A stretch of DNA of 64,000 bases, taken from contig NZ_FOMJ01000001.1 in NCBI RefSeq assembly GCF_900112605.1, forward strand, positions 520,577 through 584,576, written 5' to 3'. This DNA comes from Thiohalospira halophila DSM 15071 (lineage in GTDB: Bacteria > Pseudomonadota > Gammaproteobacteria > Thiohalospirales > Thiohalospiraceae). The notes beneath the pieces are model-generated. The model ran no database searches, was not told where the DNA came from, and was given only the letters and a program-made list of their open reading frames with translations. The position numbers and the translations under genes are program-made. This document shows positions 60,528 to 64,000 of the stretch, piece after piece. Position 1 is the first letter of the stretch. The number at the start of each line of letters is the position of its first letter.

Positions 60528-62609
60528 TCAGCTCTTCTCCGCCAGAGACTCCAGCAGGTGGCGCTGGGCGGAGAAGGGCTCCTCGCCCGGGGCGGGCTCG
60601 GCGCGCCGATAGATCCCGTCGGACTGGAGGATCCAGGCCTGGGTATTGTCGGCCAGGTAGGTCTCCAGCTCGGCGATGACCCGCCGGCGCAGGGCCGGGT
60701 CCTGGAAGGGGAAGCAGGTCTCCACCCGACGGAAGAAGTTGCGCTCCATCCAGTCGGCCGATGAGCCAAAGACCTCGGGATCCCCGCCGTTCTCGAAGTA
60801 GAAGACCCGGGTGTGCTCCAGAAAGCGGCCGATGATGGAGCGGACCTCGATGTTCTCGGAGATCCCCGCCAGACCGGGGCGCAGGCTGCACATCCCGCGT
60901 ACCACGAGCCGGATCTCCACCCCCGCGCGCGAGGCGGCATAGAGGGCCTGGATGATTCGCGGCTCCACCAGCGAGTTGACCTTGGCGAGGATCCGCGCCG
61001 GCCGCCCGGCCCGGGCATTCCCGGCCTCGCGCTCCACCCGTTCGATGAGCGCCTCGTGCAGGGTGAAGGGCGACTGCAGCAGTTCCTTGAGCTGCGGCGC
61101 CCGACCCAGGCTGGTGAGCTGTAGGAAGAGGTGGTGGACGTCGTCGCCGATGGCGCGATCGCAGGTCAGCAGGCCGTAATCGGTATACAGCCGCGCGGTC
61201 CGGACGTGGTAGTTGCCGGTGCCCAGGTGGACGTAGTGGCGCAGCCGGTTGTTCTCGCGGCGGACCACCAGGACCATCTTGGCGTGGGTCTTGTAGCCCA
61301 CCACGCCGTAGACCACGTGGGCGCCGGCCTCCTGCAGGCGATTGGCCAGGGCGATGTTCTCCGCCTCGTCGAAGCGGGCGCGGAGCTCCACCACCACGGT
61401 GACCTCCTTGCCCGAACGGGCGGCATCCACCAGCGCATCCACCACCGCGGACTCGGGACCGGTGCGGTAGAGGGTCTGCTTGATGGCCAGGACCTGCGGA
61501 TCGGCGGCTGCCTGGCGCAGGAAGTCCACCACCGGCGCGAAGGACTCGAAGGGGTGGTGGAGGAGGATATCCGCCTGGCGCAGGGTGGCGAAGATATCCT
61601 CCTGCTGCACCAGGTGCCGGGGCTGCGACGGCGTGAAGGGGGCAAACTTCAGCTCCGGCCGATCCACCAGCTCGTGCATGGCCATGAGGCGGTTGAGGTT
61701 CACCGGGCCGTTGACCTGGTAGACGGCCGTCTCCGGCAGCTCGAACTTCTCCCGCAGGTAGTCCGCCATCTCCGGGGGCGCATTGTCCGCCATCTCCAGC
61801 CGGACGGCGTCGCCGTAGCGCCGCGAGGCCAGCTCCCCCTCCACGGCGAGCAGGAGGTCGTCCACCTCCTCGGTATCCACGAAGAGATCGGAATTGCGGG
61901 TGACGCGGAACTGGTAGCAGCCGCTCACCTGCATGCCGGGGAAGAGGTCGGCCACGTAGGCGTGGATCACCGAGGAGAGGAAGACGAAATCGTGGGGCCC
62001 GCTGCCCGTGGCCTCCGGCGGCAGCCGGATGAGCCGGGGCAGCGCCCGGGGCGCCTGGACCACCGCCACACCGGAGCTGCGACCGAAGGCGTCCTTGCCC
62101 TCCAGCGAGACCAGGAAGTTCAGGCTCTTGTTGAGGATTCGCGGGAAGGGGTGGGCCGGGTCCAGCCCCAGCGGGCTGATGACCGGCGCTAGCTCCGATT
62201 CAAAGTATTCCCGCAGCCACCGCTCCTGCTCCCGCGTCCAGTCGCCGCGCCGGATGAAGCGGATGGACTCCGCCTCCAGCGCCGGCAGCAGCTCCTCGTT
62301 GAGGGTCCGGTACTGCTGGTCCACCAGGTCGTGAGCAGTCTCGCTGATGGCGCGCAATGCCTCGGCGGGGGCGAGATTGTCCGGCCCGGTGGCCATGGAG
62401 CCCAGCTCCGCCTTCTGCACCAGCCCCGCGGCCCGGACCTCGAAGAACTCGTCCAGGTTGGTGGAGGAGATGCAGAGGAACTTGAGCCGCTCCAGGAGGG
62501 GGTTCTCCGGGTCGCGCGCCTGCTCCAGGACACGCCGGTTGAACTCCAGGAGGCTGAGTTCACGGTTGATGTAGAGGTCGGGGTGTCGGAGGTCGGCGTC
62601 GTCAGCCAT
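60528..62609 (-). CDS. ppk: Polyphosphate kinase 1
   Basis: A 693-residue enzyme polymerising the gamma phosphate of ATP into polyphosphate. The N-terminal NRELSLLEFNRRVLEQA and SSTNLDEFFEVR motifs are the conserved N domain. The autophosphorylated His lies in VYGVVGYKTHAKMVLVVRRE (about residue 440), with HLGTGNYHVRTARLYTD next and the second active-site His motif in the C-terminal part. The ATG at 62609 fits the family. It faces the ppx-ilvD-mscS run. Confidence 0.96.
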   Translation of the reverse strand: MADDADLRHPDLYINRELSLLEFNRRVLEQARDPENPLLERLKFLCISSTNLDEFFEVRAAGLVQKAELGSMATGPDNLAPAEALRAISETAHDLVDQQYRTLNEELLPALEAESIRFIRRGDWTREQERWLREYFESELAPVISPLGLDPAHPFPRILNKSLNFLVSLEGKDAFGRSSGVAVVQAPRALPRLIRLPPEATGSGPHDFVFLSSVIHAYVADLFPGMQVSGCYQFRVTRNSDLFVDTEEVDDLLLAVEGELASRRYGDAVRLEMADNAPPEMADYLREKFELPETAVYQVNGPVNLNRLMAMHELVDRPELKFAPFTPSQPRHLVQQEDIFATLRQADILLHHPFESFAPVVDFLRQAAADPQVLAIKQTLYRTGPESAVVDALVDAARSGKEVTVVVELRARFDEAENIALANRLQEAGAHVVYGVVGYKTHAKMVLVVRRENNRLRHYVHLGTGNYHVRTARLYTDYGLLTCDRAIGDDVHHLFLQLTSLGRAPQLKELLQSPFTLHEALIERVEREAGNARAGRPARILAKVNSLVEPRIIQALYAASRAGVEIRLVVRGMCSLRPGLAGISENIEVRSIIGRFLEHTRVFYFENGGDPEVFGSSADWMERNFFRRVETCFPFQDPALRRRVIAELETYLADNTQAWILQSDGIYRRAEPAPGEEPFSAQRHLLESLAEKS

Positions 62610-62653
62610 TGGGTGATTCCGTCTAGTGGTGAATTCGAGCGCGACAGGCGTCC

Positions 62654-62681
62654 ACTCTACCGCCAGCCACACCGGTTTCAA
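62654..62681 (-). promoter_or_regulatory. Candidate sigma-70 promoter for ppk
   Basis: TTGAAA (62681-62676) and TAGAGT (62659-62654) on the minus strand with a 16-base spacer, about 45 bases before the ppk start. No Pho box was recognised. Confidence 0.5.
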
Positions 62682-62783
62682 GCGACTCTGCCGCCCGGCC
62701 CTCGAGGAGACCGCAACCCGGGCCGCCGGTTCCCGCTTCGGCCGGGCGGCTCCTGCATTGGCGGCCGCCGTGGTCCGTCGCCC

Positions 62784-63230
62784 TCAATCGGCGGCAAGCC
62801 GCCGGCGGACCCAGCGCAGGACGGTGCCGAGGAGCGGCAATCGCTCATAGATACCCGCCGCCGGATCCCAGTAGTCGATGTGTTCGACGATCCGGCCATC
62901 CTCGCCCAGGGCCAGCCGGGAGACCCCCTCCACCGACCAGGGCGCCTTCGCCCTCCCCGGGGTAAAGGTGAAGTCCCAGCGCACATAGAGCAGCGGCGCC
63001 GCCCCGATTACCTCCTGGACGGTGAACCGGGCATCCGGCGCCTGCTCGAACATGTCGGCAAAGATCCGGCGGATGGCGGCGATCCCGACGACCTCGTTGA
63101 AGGGATCGCGGAACCGGGCCTCCTCGTCGTAGATCCGATTCAGTTGTTCCAGGCCGGCGGGGGTCAGGCCCTCGAAGAAGGTACGTATCGCCTCCCCCTC
63201 CTCCGCTCTGGCCGGACCCTGTTGCGACAT
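62784..63230 (-). CDS. NTF2/SnoaL-like protein
   Basis: A 148-residue protein with the SnoaL/ketosteroid-isomerase-like cone fold: IRTFFEGLTPAGLEQLNRIYDEEARFRDPFNEVVG, then WDFTFTPG and IDYWDPAAGIYERLPLLGTVLRW. The last block is seen in proteins encoded near SDR, FAD-amine-oxidase, DUF1365 and cyclopropane-fatty-acid synthase genes in stress-induced gene clusters. The function is unknown. The ATG at 63230 has GAGGGGG five bases upstream. The upstream SDR on the same strand fits this cluster type. Confidence 0.8.
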   Translation of the reverse strand: MSQQGPARAEEGEAIRTFFEGLTPAGLEQLNRIYDEEARFRDPFNEVVGIAAIRRIFADMFEQAPDARFTVQEVIGAAPLLYVRWDFTFTPGRAKAPWSVEGVSRLALGEDGRIVEHIDYWDPAAGIYERLPLLGTVLRWVRRRLAAD

Positions 63231-63541
63231 CAATACCCCCTCGGCGGGACTGGCGACCCCCCGGTCGTACCAGGGCGGCCCTCAGGCTCCCACGGCCCTG
63301 TTACATCCGGATGTAACTTCTCCACAGAAACTGTGGATAACTCTGTGGAGACTGCGTGGGAACAGCCCTCCAGCCCCCGCCATTCCGGAACTGTGCTCGA
63401 ACTGGTCACTCTGTAGCCACCCATTTTATCTATCTGATATTGTTACTCTTTTTGCAAATCCTTGATTCGCCGTTGAACAGCTCTGCGGGAGCAGGTCAAG
63501 GCCTTCCGGCGATCCCCCGACCTGTTAACAAAAGCCCCCGC
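63231..63541. promoter_or_regulatory. AT-richer regulatory gap with palindrome and DnaA-type box
   Basis: No gene is visible. It contains an 18-bp perfect palindrome GTTACATCCGGATGTAAC (63300-63317), likely an operator. Next is TCCACAG-AAA-CTGTGGA (63321-63337) with a third CTGTGGA copy at 63343-63349. TGTGGATAA at 63332-63340 equals the DnaA-box consensus on the opposite strand. The part from 63420 to 63475 is unusually AT-rich for this genome. Possible roles are regulation of the NTF2-like gene or protein binding; a replication origin is not supported by one box. Confidence 0.5.
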
Positions 63542-64000
63542 TCAACCCCTGTTCATGCGCCCTGTCAAGGCCAGATAGAGCCGGATCGGCAGGCAGCGCA
63601 GGATCTTCATTACGCGGGTGAACCGCTTGGGAAAGTGGATCTCGAACCCCCGCCCCATCAGGCCCGCTACCAGCGCCCTGGCTGCCTCCTCCGGCTCCAT
63701 GAGCGCCGGCATGTGGAAGGTATTCTTCGCCGTCAGCGGCGTCCGGATGAAGCCGGGATTCACCACGCGCAGGCGCAGGCCCCGGGCGCGGAACTCAGGC
63801 TCCAGGGACTCGGCCATGCTGTTCACCGCCGCCTTGCTGGCACCGTAAGGCGCCGCCCGGGGCAGCCCTCGATAGCCGGCCACACTGGCGGTGAGCACCA
63901 CCTGCCCGCCAGCGGCCATGCGCCCGAGTACCGCCTGAATGCCGTGGACCACGCCGAGATAGTTCACCTCCATGATCCGGCGGAACAGGGCCGCGTCGAA
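63542..64000 (-). CDS. Short-chain dehydrogenase/reductase, N-terminus beyond the window
   Basis: The frame is open through base 64000, so about 152 residues of the C-terminal part are visible. The NYLGVVHGIQAVL segment, the TASVAGYRGLPRAAPYGASKAAVNSM block with catalytic Ser, Tyr and Lys (YxxxK), and the VNPGFIRTPLT motif are classical SDR features. The nucleotide-binding Rossmann start is outside. The short basic tail (RFTRVMKILRCLPIRLYLALTG) may touch the membrane. It probably works with the NTF2-like protein in a stress-related cluster. Confidence 0.88.
   Translation of the reverse strand, partial: FDAALFRRIMEVNYLGVVHGIQAVLGRMAAGGQVVLTASVAGYRGLPRAAPYGASKAAVNSMAESLEPEFRARGLRLRVVNPGFIRTPLTAKNTFHMPALMEPEEAARALVAGLMGRGFEIHFPKRFTRVMKILRCLPIRLYLALTGRMNRG

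Noticed and set aside
63332-63340. DnaA-type box taken as a replication origin
   Set aside because: A single box, with no dnaA, gyrB or AT-rich DUE array nearby; it may be incidental.

Overview
The window looks like chromosome of a GC-rich, halophilic or halotolerant gammaproteobacterium, most plausibly Ectothiorhodospiraceae-like (Halorhodospira or Thiohalospira type). The main evidence is a glycine/sarcosine plus sarcosine/dimethylglycine methyltransferase pair that makes glycine betaine de novo, together with acidic proteins, a DsrE-family sulfur protein and classical gammaproteobacterial gene orders (yceF/rluC/rne, comEC/exbBD/msbA/lpxK/kdsB, mfd/csiV, cysM/rlmD). The genus is an inference. 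I found no rRNA, tRNA or CRISPR array.

Layout. 1-5.8 kb: 3' part of an EAL protein, then acnA, purB, yceF. 5.9-12.7 kb: sppA, a HAD phosphatase and rluC face away from rne, which has a strong promoter, a leader of about 350 nt and a GNRA-capped terminator. 12.7-17.5 kb: a low-molecular-weight phosphatase, then a visibly less GC-rich accessory island. All island genes lie on the minus strand: a TerB-like/BRCT protein, a 62-codon ORF, a 122-aa HxH protein and a DUF1828 protein. A complete ISL3 insertion sequence (24-bp inverted repeats, 8-bp target duplication) has split the small ORF. 17.5-25.7 kb: an eight-gene overlapping minus-strand operon for DNA uptake and lipid A/LPS core synthesis. 25.7-31.2 kb: DUF2062 protein, lolD-lolC, sfsA, relA. 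31.4-36.5 kb: agmatine-to-putrescine genes, a periplasmic rhodanese, a PAS/sigma-54 activator and a spermidine-synthase-like protein. 36.5-42.6 kb: mfd-csiV, then dsrE-hpt-mtnP. 42.7-49 kb: a cruciform repeat, a cell-wall recycling operon (CYTH, L,D-transpeptidase, nagZ, patatin), rlmD, a DEDD exonuclease, cysM. 49.1-52.5 kb: orphan HPt, metR and the betaine synthesis pair. 52.6-62.6 kb: rlmL, then sixA-CHAD-ppx, ilvD, an MscS-type channel, and ppk on the opposite strand. The right end has an NTF2-like protein and a truncated SDR.

How the genes fit together. Betaine synthesis needs three SAM per glycine; metR (methionine regulon activator) lies directly upstream and MetR-type boxes overlap the predicted start of the methyltransferase transcript. 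AguA and AguB make putrescine, a SpeE-like protein may use it, and the methylthioinosine/methylthioadenosine phosphorylase would recycle the by-product. Ppk, Ppx, CHAD and CYTH proteins point to active polyphosphate metabolism. The RelA-type enzyme adds stringent control and unexpectedly keeps intact hydrolase motifs.

Best candidate for an undescribed system: the island operon at 13.5-17.05 kb, now broken by the insertion sequence.
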